A stretch of 64,000 bases of DNA, from NCBI GenBank assembly GCA_038237805.1, contig JBBRYI010000004.1, positions 228,395 to 292,394 on the forward strand. Reading direction: 5' to 3'. Both the position numbers and the translations under genes were made by a program. The DNA is from JBBQFI01 sp038237805. Lineage in GTDB: Bacteria; Verrucomicrobiota; Verrucomicrobiia; Chthoniobacterales; UBA10450. Under the pieces are notes generated by a model. It searched no databases, was not told where the DNA came from, and worked only from the letters and a program-made list of their open reading frames with translations. This document shows, in pieces, positions 9,199-18,616 of the stretch; within the stretch, counting starts at the first letter, position 1, and each line of letters opens with the position of its first letter.

Positions 9199-10902
9199 CT
9201 AGTTGATGTCACCGAGTGTGATGGAAATCACTTCTTCGGCCGACGTGAGCCCGCCCAAAACTTTGCGCGCGCCATCCTCGCGTAAAGTTCGCATACCCAG
9301 TTCGCGGGCGCGCTGCCGTAGCAGCAGCGTCGATTGCCGATTGTTGATCATGTGGCGCACTTCGTCATCGATGACAAAAATCTCAAAAATTCCCATGCGC
9401 CCTTTGTAACCGGTCTGGCGGCATTGATCGCAACCGACCGCGGTCATGACTCGCGCTTCGCTTAGCTGCGACTGTTCGAGATTGAGGGCGCGCAATTCGG
9501 TTTCACTTAACTCGCCCGGTGTTTTACAGTTCGCGCATAATCGCCTAACGAGCCGTTGCGCCATGATCGCGCGCACGGATGATGCGACGAGAAAGGGCTG
9601 CACGCCGATATCGATCAGGCGCGCTACCGCAGATGGCGCGTCGTTTGTGTGCAAGGTGCTGAAAACAAGATGACCGGTAAGGCTGGCATTGATGGCAATC
9701 GACGCGGTCTCCAGATCGCGAATCTCGCCAATCATAATGATGTTCGGCGCCTGGCGCAGAATCGATCGCAGCGCCGCGGGGAACGTCATGCCAATATCCG
9801 CGTTCACCTGGACCTGGTTGATGCCGTTCATCTGATATTCGATCGGCTCTTCCACGGTAATGATCTTGCGATCCGGTTTGTTGATGTAATTAAGACAGGC
9901 GTAGAGCGTACTGGTTTTTCCCGAGCCGGTGGGTCCCGTGACGAGAAGAATTCCGTCCGGCAAACGCAGCAGCCGTTCAAACGTCTCCTGATCGTCGGTG
10001 AAAAAACCGAGCTCGGGCAGGCCGAGCAGCAAACTCGATTTGTCGAGCACACGCATGACAATGCTCTCGCCGTGATTGGTGGGTAGGGTCGAAACGCGCA
10101 GGTCGATCGGGTTGCGTCCGATCTTCACCTGGACGCGGCCGTCCTGGGGCAAACGCTTTTCCGCGATGCTCATCGAGCCGGTCATGATCTTGAGCCGGCT
10201 GACAATGGCCGATTGCAATCGTTTCGGTGGGGCCTGCATTTCCTGAAGCACGCCATCGATGCGGAAACGCACACGGAATTTTTTGTCGAGTGGTTCGAGG
10301 TGAATATCGCTGGCGCCGAGTCGATGCGCTTCGATCAATAACATCGAAACCATGCGAATGATCGGTGCATCCGCTTCATCGCCTTCTACGAGCGAGCCGC
10401 CTTCAGTGATCTCAAGATCGAGATAAGCGCCGTCGCCGATTTTTTTCAGCAGAACATCGGACGCCTCGTCCGCCGTTCCGTAGTATTTAATAAGTGCCTC
10501 GCGGATTTTCTGCGGACTTGTGCAAACAAGTTCGATCTCGCGTTGCAAGAGAAAGCTCAGGCCGTCGATGGTATCGATGTCGAGCGGGTCGCCGACCGCG
10601 ACAATCAATCCGGTTTCACCAAAACCAACCGGAACAACTTTGAAGCGACGCGCGTCTTCGTTGCGGATTTGCTTGATGACCTCCTGCGGAATCGCCATGG
10701 TCGAAAGGTCGATCCAATCCATGTGCGCTTGCGTGGCGAGGCTGCGCGAAACGTCGGCTTCGGAAACAACGCCCTCCTTTACCAGGACCTCAACGACATT
10801 GCTCGCGCCGTTGAGTTTCGATTTTGCTTTCTCGACTTGTGTGCGCGTGACGAGGCCTGCGTCCTCGAGGAGATGGAGAACGTAATCTTCGTTTGGATGC
10901 AC
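9199..10902 (-). CDS. GspE/PilB-family assembly ATPase (first copy)
   Basis: A 567-residue paralogue of the next gene, with the same order: an MshEN-like N-terminus (YVLHLLEDAGLVTRTQVE), Walker A GPTGSGKTSTLYACL, Walker B NIIMIGEIRDLETAS, His box TGHLVFSTLHTNDA, and zinc cysteines CANC and CDQC. Two diverged ATPases beside one GspF may mean one serves secretion and the other pilus extension; that split is inference. It begins 39 bases after the glmS stop on the same strand, so it may be co-transcribed with glmS. Confidence 0.93.
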   Translation of the reverse strand: MHPNEDYVLHLLEDAGLVTRTQVEKAKSKLNGASNVVEVLVKEGVVSEADVSRSLATQAHMDWIDLSTMAIPQEVIKQIRNEDARRFKVVPVGFGETGLIVAVGDPLDIDTIDGLSFLLQREIELVCTSPQKIREALIKYYGTADEASDVLLKKIGDGAYLDLEITEGGSLVEGDEADAPIIRMVSMLLIEAHRLGASDIHLEPLDKKFRVRFRIDGVLQEMQAPPKRLQSAIVSRLKIMTGSMSIAEKRLPQDGRVQVKIGRNPIDLRVSTLPTNHGESIVMRVLDKSSLLLGLPELGFFTDDQETFERLLRLPDGILLVTGPTGSGKTSTLYACLNYINKPDRKIITVEEPIEYQMNGINQVQVNADIGMTFPAALRSILRQAPNIIMIGEIRDLETASIAINASLTGHLVFSTLHTNDAPSAVARLIDIGVQPFLVASSVRAIMAQRLVRRLCANCKTPGELSETELRALNLEQSQLSEARVMTAVGCDQCRQTGYKGRMGIFEIFVIDDEVRHMINNRQSTLLLRQRARELGMRTLREDGARKVLGGLTSAEEVISITLGDIN

Positions 10903-10941
10903 AATCGAAAGATTACCGATGTGCGGCGAAATCGAAAGTAG

Positions 10942-12819
10942 CTACTCGACCGTGACGCTTTTCGCGAGGTTGCGCGGCTTGTCTACGTCGCGACCGAGAG
11001 CCACGGCCAGGTGATACGCCAGCAATTGCAATGGGACAGCGGTCAAGATCGGCATCGCGAAATCGGGAGCATGCGGCACGATAATGATGTCGTTGACGTG
11101 TTTATCAAGTTGCTTCGCGCCGCGCGCGGTCGTGACGGCAATGATCGGGCCTTTGCGCGCTTTGACCTGTTCGATGTTATTCAAGTTCTTCGAGAACACG
11201 GCATCGTCGGGCGCAATAAAAAGTGAAGGAAGATCAGGACGCACAAGCGCGATAATGCCGTGTTTCAGTTCTGCGCTGGGATGACCTTCAGCAAACAGAT
11301 AAGTGATCTCCTTTAACTTGAGCGCACCTTCAAGCGCGACGGGGAAGTTGGCTTGCCGTCCGAAGAAGAGCATTCCGCCGACGTCGACGTATTTTTTTGC
11401 GATCGCTTTGATCTCGTCGCTCAAGGCCAGGACTTCTTCGATCTGCTCGGGCAACGCTTCCAGCGCGTGAATAATGCGGCTGCCTTCGGCGGTCGAGAGA
11501 TGCCGCATCCGTCCTAATAGGAGTCCGATCAATGTGAGAATCGTCAATTGCGACGTAAATGATTTTGTCGCGGCGACGCCGATTTCGGGACCGGCGTGCA
11601 TGTAAACTCCACCGTCGCTTTCGCGCGCGATTGAGCTGGCCACGTTATTGCAAATACCGAGCGTGCGATAACCTTTGCGCCGGCTCTCGCGCAAGGCGCC
11701 GAGCGTGTCGGCTGTTTCTCCACTTTGAGTGATGGCAAAAACGAGCGTGTCGGTCGTCATCGGACTATTGCGATGGCGAAATTCGCTCGCGTATTCGATC
11801 TCAACCGGAAGGTGCGCGAGTTGTTCGATGAGATATTCGCCGACCATTGCCGCGTGCAAGGCCGTCCCGCATCCGGTGAGCACAAGGCGTCCCACTTCGC
11901 GCAATTGCGCCGGCGTCATGTTTAGTCCGCCGAGCTTGGCGCTACACTCTTCCGCATTGAGCCGGCCGCGCATCGCGTCGCGCACCGAGCCTGGCTGCTC
12001 AAAGATTTCCTTGAGCATGTAGTGCGGGTAATCGCCTTTCTTGATGTCCTCAGCGCTGAAATCGAGCCTGCTGACCTGGCGGTCACCGATTTCGCCGGCG
12101 AGCGAGCTGATTTCGAATTTGTCGCGCTCAACTGCGACGACATCGAAGTCGTTCAGATAAATTGCGTCGCGCGTGTAGGCGACGATCGCACTGACATCGC
12201 TCGCGAGAAAATTTTCCTCTTTGCCGACACCGAGCACGAGCGGACTGCCGCGACGCGCGCCCACCATAAAATTTGGAATGTCAGCATGTGTCAGTGCGAT
12301 GCCGTAGGTACCGATCACTTGTTGCAGCGCCGCGCGCACAGCTGCGACCAGGCACGACTTCTTGTGCGCTTCATTGCCGTCTGATTTTGGCGCAACGGCT
12401 TCGTCATAAAGTTTGCCGATCAGATGCGCGAGAACTTCCGTGTCGGTTTGCGATTTGAACTTATGGTCGCCGTTTTGTGTCAGGTCATCCTTCAGGGTCT
12501 GATAATTTTCGATCACGCCATTGTGCACCAGGGCGAGCTTCCCGCTGGCGTCGAAGTGCGGATGCGCATTTTGATCGGTCGGTTTGCCGTGAGTAGCCCA
12601 GCGCGTGTGGCTGATGCCGGAGGTACCCGACGGCGGTTTCTCCGTCATCAATTTGGATAAATCGGCGATGCGACCCGCGCATTTGCGGACTTCGACATGG
12701 TGGCCGTTGACAATAGCAACGCCGGCGGAGTCATAGCCGCGATACTCCAGACGGCGCAAACCGTCGAGCAGGATCGGAGCTGCCTCCGATCGTCCGACAT
12801 AGCCAACTATCCCACACAT
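10942..12819 (-). CDS. glmS: Glutamine-fructose-6-phosphate aminotransferase
   Basis: Makes glucosamine-6-phosphate for cell-wall precursors. The N-terminal Ntn glutaminase begins MCGIVGYVGRSEAAPILLDGL, with the catalytic Cys right after the initiator Met, which fixes the start at 12819; upstream in-frame sequence cannot be used because Cys must become residue 1. Two SIS sugar-isomerase domains follow (LTGCGTALHAAMVGEY; FFGRQANFPVALEGALKLKE), and the C-terminus AKSVTVE is typical. At 625 residues the length is usual. No glmS ribozyme is evident in the short 5' region. Confidence 0.96.
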   Translation of the reverse strand: MCGIVGYVGRSEAAPILLDGLRRLEYRGYDSAGVAIVNGHHVEVRKCAGRIADLSKLMTEKPPSGTSGISHTRWATHGKPTDQNAHPHFDASGKLALVHNGVIENYQTLKDDLTQNGDHKFKSQTDTEVLAHLIGKLYDEAVAPKSDGNEAHKKSCLVAAVRAALQQVIGTYGIALTHADIPNFMVGARRGSPLVLGVGKEENFLASDVSAIVAYTRDAIYLNDFDVVAVERDKFEISSLAGEIGDRQVSRLDFSAEDIKKGDYPHYMLKEIFEQPGSVRDAMRGRLNAEECSAKLGGLNMTPAQLREVGRLVLTGCGTALHAAMVGEYLIEQLAHLPVEIEYASEFRHRNSPMTTDTLVFAITQSGETADTLGALRESRRKGYRTLGICNNVASSIARESDGGVYMHAGPEIGVAATKSFTSQLTILTLIGLLLGRMRHLSTAEGSRIIHALEALPEQIEEVLALSDEIKAIAKKYVDVGGMLFFGRQANFPVALEGALKLKEITYLFAEGHPSAELKHGIIALVRPDLPSLFIAPDDAVFSKNLNNIEQVKARKGPIIAVTTARGAKQLDKHVNDIIIVPHAPDFAMPILTAVPLQLLAYHLAVALGRDVDKPRNLAKSVTVE

Positions 12820-12994
12820 AAAGCGAGCTGATCGTGACACCAACCCCGGAAATGTGCAAGGAAGGGCACCTGCTTGCGACTGCGGATGGACGCGCAAAAA
12901 GGTTGCTCGAATGCATCGAGCCTGAGTTATTAGAGTTGTGGCATCGAAAACTGCTTCGCGGCGCGAAACATTTGGAACGAATCCGTTTTCCGGT

Positions 12995-14293
12995 ATGCAA
13001 GTTCCTGCGCTTCCACCTGGCACGACACAACGCACGCTTGCCATCATCATGGGCGGCGGTGCCGGGACCCGTCTTTTTCCGCTAACGAAGGATCGTTCCA
13101 AACCGGCGGTCCCGATCGGCGGGAAATATCGGTTGGTCGATATTCCCATTAGCAATTGCCTGAATTCAGGACTGCGCTCGATCTATGTGCTGACGCAGTT
13201 CAATAGCATGTCGCTGCATCGTCATATTCAGGCGAGCTACAAATTCGATAATTTTTCGCGCAGTTTTGTCGAGATCCTCGCGGCTCAACAAACGCCGGAA
13301 GGCTCGCAATGGTATCAGGGCACGGCCGATGCCGTGCGCCAAAACATGCGCTACTTCCTGGAGCGGCCGTACGACTATTATCTGATTCTGAGCGGCGATC
13401 AGCTTTATCGGATGGATTTTCGCGCGCTCCTGCACCAACACATTCGCTCGGGCGCGGAGGTAACATTGGCGACAAAGCCGGTCGCGCGCGCGCAAGTTTC
13501 GGAGTTCGGAATCATGCAAAGTGACGCCGATCGCCGGATCGTTCGTTTCGTCGAGAAACCGAAGGACGAAAGTTTGCTCGGCGACTTGCGGATGAGTCGC
13601 GAACTACTTCTCTCGACGGAATCGAACGAGGACGAAGAATTGTATCAGGCGTCGATGGGAATTTATATCTTCAACCGCGACGTCCTGATCGAATGTTTGA
13701 ACAACGATCTCGTGGATTTTGGCAAACATGTCATTCCCCAATCGATCCAGGAACGTTACGTCAGCGCCTACATTTTCAACGGGTACTGGGAGGATATCGG
13801 AACGATCCGCGCTTTTTTTGAAGCGAATCTGGATCTTACCAACAACGCTCCGTCATATAGTTTCTTCGAGCCAGAGGCACCGATTTACACGCATCCCCGT
13901 TTCCTGCCGGGCAGCAAGATCAATGGCGCCAATCTGCGACAGGCAATCATATCCGACGGCTGCATTATTTCTGACGCACACATTGAACGCAGCGTGATTG
14001 GTATTCGCAGCATTATTCAAAGTGGCGCGACGATTCGCAACAGCATCATCATGGGAGCCGATTATTTTGAAACAGAGGGCGCAAATACTTTCACGCAAGG
14101 TCCGCCGGTAGGGGTCGGACGTAATTGCGTGATCGATCGTGCGATCATTGACAAAAACGCGCGCATCGCTGACGGCGTCGTGATCACGCCGGAAGGCAAG
14201 CCACCCAATCTCGACGCGGAAAATTATTTCATCCGCGACGGAATCGTGGTCGTGCCAAAGAATGCAGTGATTCCGGCGGGATTCTGGATCTAG
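12995..14293 (+). CDS. glgC: Glucose-1-phosphate adenylyltransferase
   Basis: Makes ADP-glucose, the donor for glycogen synthesis. The nucleotide-binding GGGAGTRLFPLT, the catalytic SGDQLYRMDF, the sugar-phosphate site around YWEDIGTI and a C-terminal left-handed beta-helix (SIIQSGATIRNSIIMGADYFE) are all visible. The start is uncertain: the ATG at 12995 gives 432 residues and fits the family; a GTG at 12938 would add 19 residues. It is divergent from glmS, sharing a region of about 175 bp. Confidence 0.93.
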   Translation: MQVPALPPGTTQRTLAIIMGGGAGTRLFPLTKDRSKPAVPIGGKYRLVDIPISNCLNSGLRSIYVLTQFNSMSLHRHIQASYKFDNFSRSFVEILAAQQTPEGSQWYQGTADAVRQNMRYFLERPYDYYLILSGDQLYRMDFRALLHQHIRSGAEVTLATKPVARAQVSEFGIMQSDADRRIVRFVEKPKDESLLGDLRMSRELLLSTESNEDEELYQASMGIYIFNRDVLIECLNNDLVDFGKHVIPQSIQERYVSAYIFNGYWEDIGTIRAFFEANLDLTNNAPSYSFFEPEAPIYTHPRFLPGSKINGANLRQAIISDGCIISDAHIERSVIGIRSIIQSGATIRNSIIMGADYFETEGANTFTQGPPVGVGRNCVIDRAIIDKNARIADGVVITPEGKPPNLDAENYFIRDGIVVVPKNAVIPAGFWI

Positions 14294-14300
14294 CCAACTG

Positions 14301-14516
14301 TTAGCGGCCTCGAGTCATTCCCTCGGGAAGTCCGCTGCCGACCTCCCATTTTTCCTGCTTGTTCCAGGGAAGCACCGATTCAGGTTTACCCTCCGGATCA
14401 GAGACAAGACGCGGCGGCTCTTTTTGCGTCGCGCAGGCAGGAGTGAGCAAAGATAAACACGCCAGCAGAACTAAACGGGATAAGAATTTTTTGTGTTTAC
14501 GAACCAGTGCCAGCAT
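14301..14516 (-). CDS. Small lipoprotein
   Basis: A 71-residue product with a basic N-terminus, a hydrophobic stretch RLVLLACLSLLTPAC and a lipobox Cys followed by ATQKEPP, so it is probably a lipid-anchored envelope protein. The rest is polar and of unknown function (LPWNKQEKWEVGSGLPEGM). I choose the ATG at 14516, just inside the end of the preceding coiled-coil gene (20-base overlap), which suggests co-translation with it. I recognise no family. Confidence 0.7.
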   Translation of the reverse strand: MLALVRKHKKFLSRLVLLACLSLLTPACATQKEPPRLVSDPEGKPESVLPWNKQEKWEVGSGLPEGMTRGR

Positions 14517-15282
14517 AAATGACGGTATCTCCAGGTTGCACCTGCACGCCACGCGGCAGGGTGCTGCTGATGATATCGCCGATAGCTGTGGCCGGTTCAA
14601 CCGAGGAAACGCGAATTTTTCCAATGAGCGTTCCGCCACGCAGAACCAGCATCTCGGCATTGGCTTCCACACCCTGACGCCCGCCAAGATTAAGCACGAC
14701 GAAGTTGTAAGCCTGGTTCACGGCCAAAACGGTTCCGTGCAAACCGGGCTGGGACGAGAGGCGCCGACGCTGTGGCCCCTCTTCAACTGCCTTCGGCGGA
14801 GGTTTCGCACTCTCGGCCTTGTCGGCAAGAAACAATTTCTCGCGCTCAGCGTTGTCCAATTGACGCCTCGCTTCATCTAATTGCGCTTGTAATTCCGCTG
14901 CCGAAGATCCTTCAGACGTGGCGGGTTGAGTTAAACCAAGTCCAAGTTCCTCGACCTTTTTTTGCAGTTGTGCGAGCTGACTCTCATTCGCTTGCAGCTT
15001 TGTCGCGATGGCCGCTTTTTCCGTTCGCGCTTTTGTCGCTTCGGCCTCTGCATTTGCCGCGCGCGCTTCTGTCGCGGCAAGTTTGGCTTTGTCGGCGCTG
15101 GATTCTCCTCCACGGGACTGCGTGCGCTGTGACGTGCGAGCGTTTGCGGCCTGCGTGCGGGCGAGGAGCGCGCTCTCTTGTTCCGCGCGGAGCGACTTGA
15201 CTTTAGTGGTGTTGAGAACGCCGAAGACAGCCGAAAGAGTCAGCAGCAATAAAGAGGTCCCGAGTAAAACGCGGATGGACAC
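14497..15282 (-). CDS. Membrane-anchored coiled-coil protein
   Basis: 261 residues: an N-terminal membrane helix (VLLGTSLLLLTLSAVFGVL), then about 110 residues of Ala/Glu/Lys/Gln-rich coiled coil (residues 25-160), and a globular beta-rich C-terminal domain (HGTVLAVNQAYNFVVLNLGGRQGV, then GDTVIYAG). The C-terminal part resembles small beta-barrel domains found in MreC-like and related envelope proteins. It most likely faces the periplasm. It overlaps the small lipoprotein gene at its 3' end; the pair may act together in the envelope, but no function can be assigned. Confidence 0.75.
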   Translation of the reverse strand: MSIRVLLGTSLLLLTLSAVFGVLNTTKVKSLRAEQESALLARTQAANARTSQRTQSRGGESSADKAKLAATEARAANAEAEATKARTEKAAIATKLQANESQLAQLQKKVEELGLGLTQPATSEGSSAAELQAQLDEARRQLDNAEREKLFLADKAESAKPPPKAVEEGPQRRRLSSQPGLHGTVLAVNQAYNFVVLNLGGRQGVEANAEMLVLRGGTLIGKIRVSSVEPATAIGDIISSTLPRGVQVQPGDTVIYAGTGS

Positions 15283-15412
15283 GAACCGGGTTTATAATTG
15301 AAAAACGAGCGAAAGTGCAACTCTCATCTCCGGCGGCGAATTCAATCATTCGTTGGGATCGAGCGTTTTTCCCATTGCGTCTGCCGCGCTGCAAACCTAT
15401 AGGAGACCTTCC

Positions 15413-15565
15413 ATGGGTCAGCAACATCGTGTCAGAACGAAACGAAAGCGGCGGCGCGCTTATCTCGATCGTAAGCGGACGGCGTCGACAACGCCCGTAA
15501 GAACAGCTCCGCGCGAGGCGCCACGCGCCAAAGCGAAAAAGCAAACGGCCGCCGCAGCGAAATAA
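15413..15565 (+). CDS. Small highly basic protein
   Basis: A 50-residue protein, MGQQHRVRTKRKRRRAYLDR at the N-terminus with an Ala/Lys tail. It has a good ribosome-binding site (AGGAG at 15401) six to seven bases before the ATG. Its charge suggests binding to RNA or DNA, perhaps at the ribosome; I cannot name a family. It sits 50 bases upstream of a NYN-domain nuclease gene on the same strand. Confidence 0.75.
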   Translation: MGQQHRVRTKRKRRRAYLDRKRTASTTPVRTAPREAPRAKAKKQTAAAAK

Positions 15566-15614
15566 GACGAGGCCGCGCCCGCGATCTTTGCGGTCACAAA
15601 TTGCTCTCGCTGCG

Positions 15615-16013
15615 GTGCGATTCGACTACCTGATTGTTGACGGACACAGCATCATTTTCGCGTGGCCGGAGCTGCGGACACTGCATCAGCGGCGGACGTC
15701 GCTAGCTCGAGAAGCTCTCAGTAAAAAATTGCGTGATTATCAGGACTGGACGGGCGTGCGAACAGTTGTCGTTTTCGACGGGAAGGGTCCCAAAATCAGC
15801 GCGGTATCCGAACCGGGGGAAATCCAAATCTTTTATTCGCGCGCCGGACAAAGTGCGGATGCGGTGATCGAGCGTTTGGTGAGCAATTACGCGTCGCAAT
15901 TTCGCGTAACGGTGGCGACAAACGATTATCTTGAAGAGCAGACCGCCAGCGCTTTCGGTGCTGAGTGCATTTCGGCAGAGGGATTGCGTGGTCTGCTGGC
16001 GGAGGCGCGTTAA
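15615..16013 (+). CDS. YacP-like NYN-domain ribonuclease
   Basis: Carries the NYN (PIN-like) fold pattern: FDYLIVDGHSIIFAW with the first acidic residue, TVVVFDGKGPK with the second, SADAVIERLV and VTVATND with the third. Relatives such as YacP/Rae1 cut mRNA at the ribosome. The likely start is GTG 15615, just before the conserved motif, giving about 132 residues; in-frame sequence upstream to 15588 looks non-conserved. The neighbouring basic peptide may share its RNA-related role, which is inference. Confidence 0.8.
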   Translation: MRFDYLIVDGHSIIFAWPELRTLHQRRTSLAREALSKKLRDYQDWTGVRTVVVFDGKGPKISAVSEPGEIQIFYSRAGQSADAVIERLVSNYASQFRVTVATNDYLEEQTASAFGAECISAEGLRGLLAEAR

Positions 16014-16023
16014 GAGAACCGCC

Positions 16024-16473
16024 TCAGGCAGCACCGGCAAGAGCGTGCTGCGGCGTAGTCACCGTTTCACGGCGCGCGCGTTGCTGACAGGTGGCCAGCA
16101 CTCGTGAGAGAACGCAATAGAGTTGTTCGATGGGTAGGTTCTTGCTGACGTAGCCGTTCGCACCAGCGCGCAACGCTGCATGCATCCGGTCTTCATCGTA
16201 ACCGATTCCGGTGAAAACAATGATCGGAAGCTTTTGGTTAATTTCGCGAATGAACGAAATGAGAGATATGCCATCCACCTTTGGCATTTTGAGATCCACG
16301 ATGACGACATCGCAGTCGCGCCGCTCAAGCCAGGCAGCGGTTTGGAAGCCATCGGTCAAAGAATCGCAAGTATGTCCTTTTTGTCGGAGATAGGTGACGA
16401 GAAATTTAGCAATCGACGGGTCGTCGTCGATAATTAGGAATTCTGCGCGTTCGCGGGTGACAGGTTTCATCAT
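16024..16473 (-). CDS. Stand-alone response-regulator receiver protein
   Basis: A 149-residue receiver domain with the acidic pair in IIDDDPS, the phosphorylation Asp in VVIVDLKMPKVDG, Thr in PIIVFTG and Lys in GYVSKNLP, all intact. There is no output domain, only a short basic tail. It could relay phosphate from one of the kinases encoded at 18.6-25.8 kb. It converges on the NYN gene, with 10 bp between the stops. Confidence 0.88.
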   Translation of the reverse strand: MMKPVTRERAEFLIIDDDPSIAKFLVTYLRQKGHTCDSLTDGFQTAAWLERRDCDVVIVDLKMPKVDGISLISFIREINQKLPIIVFTGIGYDEDRMHAALRAGANGYVSKNLPIEQLYCVLSRVLATCQQRARRETVTTPQHALAGAA

Positions 16474-16558
16474 TCGGTTGGCTTATAATTGCCATAAGGA
16501 GTATAAGCACTAACCTTGCCAACCACCGCACCCGCTTTCTCTGTCGCGATTGGGTGTC

Positions 16559-17572
16559 CTACTTTTCGAATCGCTCTTCGATCTTTTTCACCCGCTCGAA
16601 AAGTTTTCCGAGCCTGCGCACCCAGGCGAGATGCGTTGTCGCTTCACTCAATGGAACCGCCGGGGTCGCCCACCAGGTGCCGCCTTCGATATTCTTCGAA
16701 ATGCCGCTCTGAGCGCCAATCATCGTTTTATCACCGATCTCGATGTGTCCGATAATGCCAACCTGGCCGCCCACCATGACCTCTGCGCCGATCCGAACAC
16801 TGCCGGCAATTCCGGTCTGCGCTGCGATCATCGAGTTCTTTCCGATGACGACGTTATGGGCCACCTGCACCAAGTTGTCGATTTTTACTCCGTCCTGAAT
16901 CCAGGTCCGTCCAAAACGGGCGCGGTCGATCGTGGTGTTGGCTCCGATTTCGACGTCGTCATCGATCTGCACAATTCCAACTTGCGGGACCTTTTCATTT
17001 TTCCCTTCTCTTGGTTCGAACCCGAAACCATCCGCGCCGATCACCACGCCGCTATGAATAACGACACCGGCACCGATTTGGGTGCGTTCGCGAATTGTAA
17101 CGTGAGGATAAATCAAACAGTTCGCGCCTATGACCGTTTCGTGTCCGATGTAACTTCCGGCGCCGATCACGGTGTTGTCGCCGACGGTTACGCCGGACTC
17201 GATGACCGCATGAGGCTGAATCGAAACGCGTTCACCCAGTTTGACAGTGGTAGCAACGACTGCGGTGCCGTGAACTCCGGGCGGGAAAGTAATGGGGCTA
17301 GGAGCGAGTTTCAGCACGACTTGCTCGAACGCCTTGGTTGGATCGCTAACGCGAATTTGCGCTGCAGCAATTTTTTCTGAAAAATCGTGCGGAACAAAAG
17401 CGGCGGAGGCGCGTGTCTTTCGCAGTAGCGGCAAGTAGCGTCGGTTGCCCAGGAACGTGATTTCCCCCGCACCGGCTTCCGCGAGCGAAGCGGCGCCGGT
17501 GATGATGGCAGAGGGATCGCCGAGTAACTCGCCGCCGCACATTGCCGCGAGTTCCTGAAGGGTAAACGTCAC
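16559..17572 (-). CDS. lpxD: UDP-3-O-(3-hydroxymyristoyl)glucosamine N-acyltransferase
   Basis: Adds the second acyl chain in lipid A synthesis, so the organism makes lipid A. An N-terminal uridine-binding domain (MTFTLQELAAMCGGELLGDP) is followed by a left-handed beta-helix of hexapeptide repeats (residues about 100-270). The catalytic His lies in the LVQVAHNVVIGKN segment. The start is GTG at 17572, giving 337 residues. A GCCTAACGAG word occupies the 33-bp gap to the upstream aldolase gene. Confidence 0.94.
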   Translation of the reverse strand: MTFTLQELAAMCGGELLGDPSAIITGAASLAEAGAGEITFLGNRRYLPLLRKTRASAAFVPHDFSEKIAAAQIRVSDPTKAFEQVVLKLAPSPITFPPGVHGTAVVATTVKLGERVSIQPHAVIESGVTVGDNTVIGAGSYIGHETVIGANCLIYPHVTIRERTQIGAGVVIHSGVVIGADGFGFEPREGKNEKVPQVGIVQIDDDVEIGANTTIDRARFGRTWIQDGVKIDNLVQVAHNVVIGKNSMIAAQTGIAGSVRIGAEVMVGGQVGIIGHIEIGDKTMIGAQSGISKNIEGGTWWATPAVPLSEATTHLAWVRRLGKLFERVKKIEERFEK

Positions 17573-17605
17573 AATGGAATAGGCGCCGATTCGCCTAACG
17601 AGTGA

Positions 17606-18559
17606 TTACTTCTTAACACTGGCGCGCACAGCGTCAAGCTGGCCGGCCGAACCGAGCTTCTCGTTTTTGTGCGCAATAAAATTCGCGTACTCTTGCACAA
17701 ATATTTTTCCTGGCGCGCGGAAATCGAACTCCGCGGGCTTGTCGCGGAAGAATTCGCGATGAACCCGAGTCCAGACCAAACGTCCATCGGTATCGATGTT
17801 GACCTTGGTTACGCCGAGCCTCGCTGCGGGCAGATATTCGTTTTCATTAACACCGCGCGCGGAGGGATCGAGCTTACCGCCGGCAGCATTGATGCGCTGC
17901 ACTTCCTCAATGGGCACACTCGAGCTGCCGTGCATGACAATTGGAGTTCCGGGAATTTTCTTGCTGATCCCTTCGATGACGTCGAAATGCAGCCCTTGTT
18001 TGCCTTTGAATTTGTAGGCGCCATGGCTCGTGCCAATCGCCGCCGCGAGCGAATCACACCCGGTTCGTTTCACGAACTCGACCGCTTCATCCGGATTCGT
18101 AAGGCAGGCGTGGCCTTCGTCGACTTGGATATCTTCTTCCACGCCGCCCAGCCGACCCAGCTCTGCTTCGACGCTGATGCCTTTGGCGTGGGCGCGATCA
18201 ACGACACGTTTTGTGATCGCGATGTTTTCTTCAAACTCTTCATGGCTCGCATCGATCATGACCGAGCTATAAAAGCCCGAGTCGATGCAGTCGTAACAAG
18301 TCTCCTCGTCACCGTGATCGAGATGGACAGCGAAGATCGCCTCCGGAAAAATTTCCTCGGCCGTGCGAATCATCGCTTCGAGCATACGCTTATCGGCATA
18401 ACTGCGGGCGCCTTTGGAAAGCTGGATGATAAACGGAGCGCGGCTTTGCACATTTCCGCGAAACAACCCAAGCAGCTGTTCCATGTTGTTAATGTTGTAG
18501 GCCCCGACGGCGAATTTGCCGTAAGCGACTTTATAAAGCTGGGCAGTCGTGACGATCAT
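17606..18559 (-). CDS. fba: Class II fructose-bisphosphate aldolase
   Basis: Zinc-dependent aldolase of glycolysis and gluconeogenesis. VHLDHGDEE carries zinc-ligand His residues, SVMIDASHEEFEENI the following active-site segment, and GTSHGAYK and VMHGSSSVP the remaining metal and phosphate-binding sites. At 317 residues it belongs to the shorter class II group, and the N-terminus VGAYNINNMEQ is typical. It lies upstream of lpxD on the same strand with a 33-bp gap. Confidence 0.94.
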   Translation of the reverse strand: MIVTTAQLYKVAYGKFAVGAYNINNMEQLLGLFRGNVQSRAPFIIQLSKGARSYADKRMLEAMIRTAEEIFPEAIFAVHLDHGDEETCYDCIDSGFYSSVMIDASHEEFEENIAITKRVVDRAHAKGISVEAELGRLGGVEEDIQVDEGHACLTNPDEAVEFVKRTGCDSLAAAIGTSHGAYKFKGKQGLHFDVIEGISKKIPGTPIVMHGSSSVPIEEVQRINAAGGKLDPSARGVNENEYLPAARLGVTKVNIDTDGRLVWTRVHREFFRDKPAEFDFRAPGKIFVQEYANFIAHKNEKLGSAGQLDAVRASVKK

Positions 18560-18616
18560 GGTAAAAGCGATTTTCCGATCTTGTGACTTAGCGCGCGGAA
18601 AACTTCGCGCAAGTTT

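Noticed and set aside
12834..13085. Short plus-strand frame upstream of glgC as a separate gene
   Set aside because: Overlaps the glgC 5' region in another frame and shows no protein-like features.
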